Assembly (NCBI GenBank): GCA_910585865.1
Contig: CAJUGO010000001.1
Span: forward strand, 1-64,000
Direction of reading: 5' to 3'
Length of the DNA: 64,000 nucleotides
Source: an uncultured Ruminococcus sp.
GTDB taxonomy: Bacteria; Bacillota; Clostridia; Oscillospirales; Acutalibacteraceae
A program made the translations under genes and the position numbers. The notes under the pieces are model-generated. The model searched no databases and was not told where the DNA came from. It saw only the letters and a program-made list of their open reading frames with translations. This document shows, piece after piece, positions 63,668 through 64,000 of this stretch; position 1 is the first letter of the stretch, and the number at the start of each line of letters is the position of its first letter.

Positions 63668-64000
63668 GCCAAAAACTAAATTTTACGCTTGACAACCGCC
63701 TTGCACTATGTTCTGATTTTGTGCGCTGCGGCGCTCGTGTTGCTGATATCGGCACAGACCATGCCTATCTTCCGGTTTGGCTGTGCCGCATCGGCAAGTG
63801 CCCGTCTGCAATTGCCGCAGATATAAATCACGCTCCTCTGCAACGGGGAATTGATACTATTAATCATTACAACATGAGTGACAAAATTACTGCAAGACTC
63901 AGCAGCGGACTGCAAAACATAAATGCAGATGAAGCTGACGACATTGTGATTGCAGGTATGGGCGGTGAACTTATTGCAAAAATAATTAATGACTGTTCTT
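63664..64000 (+). CDS. trmK: tRNA (adenine22-N1)-methyltransferase TrmK, 5-prime part
   Basis: Starts at ATG 63664, whose TGA overlap is the DUF1858 stop, and runs off the window after 112 residues. LDNRLALCSDFVRCGARVADIGTDHAYLPVWL (shown as DNRLALCSDFV and ADIGTDHAYLP) and the later DDIVIAGMGGELIAKII are diagnostic of TrmK, which methylates A22 of tRNA. In Firmicutes trmK lies after rpoD; here its upstream partner is the DUF1858 gene. Confidence 0.92.
   Translation, partial: MSQKLNFTLDNRLALCSDFVRCGARVADIGTDHAYLPVWLCRIGKCPSAIAADINHAPLQRGIDTINHYNMSDKITARLSSGLQNINADEADDIVIAGMGGELIAKIINDCS

Noticed and set aside
1..64000. CRISPR arrays, insertion sequences, prophage genes, tRNA or rRNA genes
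   Set aside because: Reading both strands I saw no regular spaced repeats, transposase or integrase motifs, or recognisable tRNA/rRNA sequence; short RNA genes could still be missed without a covariance search.

Overview
The window looks like a chromosome segment of a low-GC, Gram-positive anaerobe of the Clostridia, most likely a starch-using Ruminococcus (Oscillospiraceae) close to the R. bromii type. The grounds are AT-rich sequence, strong AGGAGG-type ribosome sites, an agr-type peptide quorum system, RNase Y, MutS2, YqzL and HPr with Ser46, a complete glgBCDA cluster, and secreted proteins combining a type I dockerin, BspA-type leucine-rich repeats and CBM26-like starch-binding modules. 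The genus is inferred from gene content only.

Layout. 1-2233: start of a secreted DNRLRE/RHS-repeat protein cut by the window edge. 2567-5578 (minus): an agr locus in the order agrA-agrC-agrB-agrD; the 51-residue autoinducer precursor gene agrD is very short. 5819-6856 (plus): a divergent promoter with the same repeat architecture as the agrB promoter, followed by almost 1 kb of non-coding, hairpin-rich DNA. 6857-10650: two exported starch-binding or surface proteins, the second with a dockerin. 10991-13035: a vitamin B6 salvage operon (kinase, ECF S component, radical SAM protein). 13118-18509 (minus): metA, proS, a membrane-anchored surface protein and rny. 19042-20073: gap. 21247-27011: glgB-glgC-glgD-glgA. 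27252-28589: a methyltransferase and an HD-domain protein.

28709-40985 (minus) is a division and cell-wall cluster transcribed mraZ, rsmH, ftsL-like, class B PBP with PASTA domains, mraY, ftsW, murG, murA, ftsQ and ftsZ. It lacks murC, murD, murE, murF and ftsA. 41525-53099 and phoH (to 54085) are a minus-strand run of housekeeping genes: coiled-coil protein, coaD, rsmD, uvrC, ptsH, trmD, rimM, a NUDIX/pyrophosphatase-like fusion, mutS2, recO, yqzL, era, dgkA, ybeY and phoH. 54479-56800 (plus): ylxM, ffh, rpsP and khpA behind a consensus promoter with a perfect palindrome at the transcription start. 56897-60743 (minus): serpin, a diacylglycerol glycosyltransferase-like enzyme, a zinc-ribbon protein and a SigH-like sigma factor. 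60980-64000 (plus): comM, a GNAT acetyltransferase, a DUF1858 protein and the start of trmK.

The most interesting observation is the agr locus. Matched pairs of TGTGCCAA-like direct repeats (8 bp, 12-bp gap, 8 bp, 5 bp to the -35) precede both the agrB promoter and a divergent plus-strand promoter. The divergent promoter fires into a structured non-coding region. This is the layout of Staphylococcus agr P2/P3 and RNAIII, here next to starch-binding surface proteins. A second notable point is the glycogen cluster: its GlgB lacks the family's catalytic aspartate (Gly309) and a conserved active-site histidine (Asn244), and its GlgA lacks the Lys of the KTGGL motif (Gly15).
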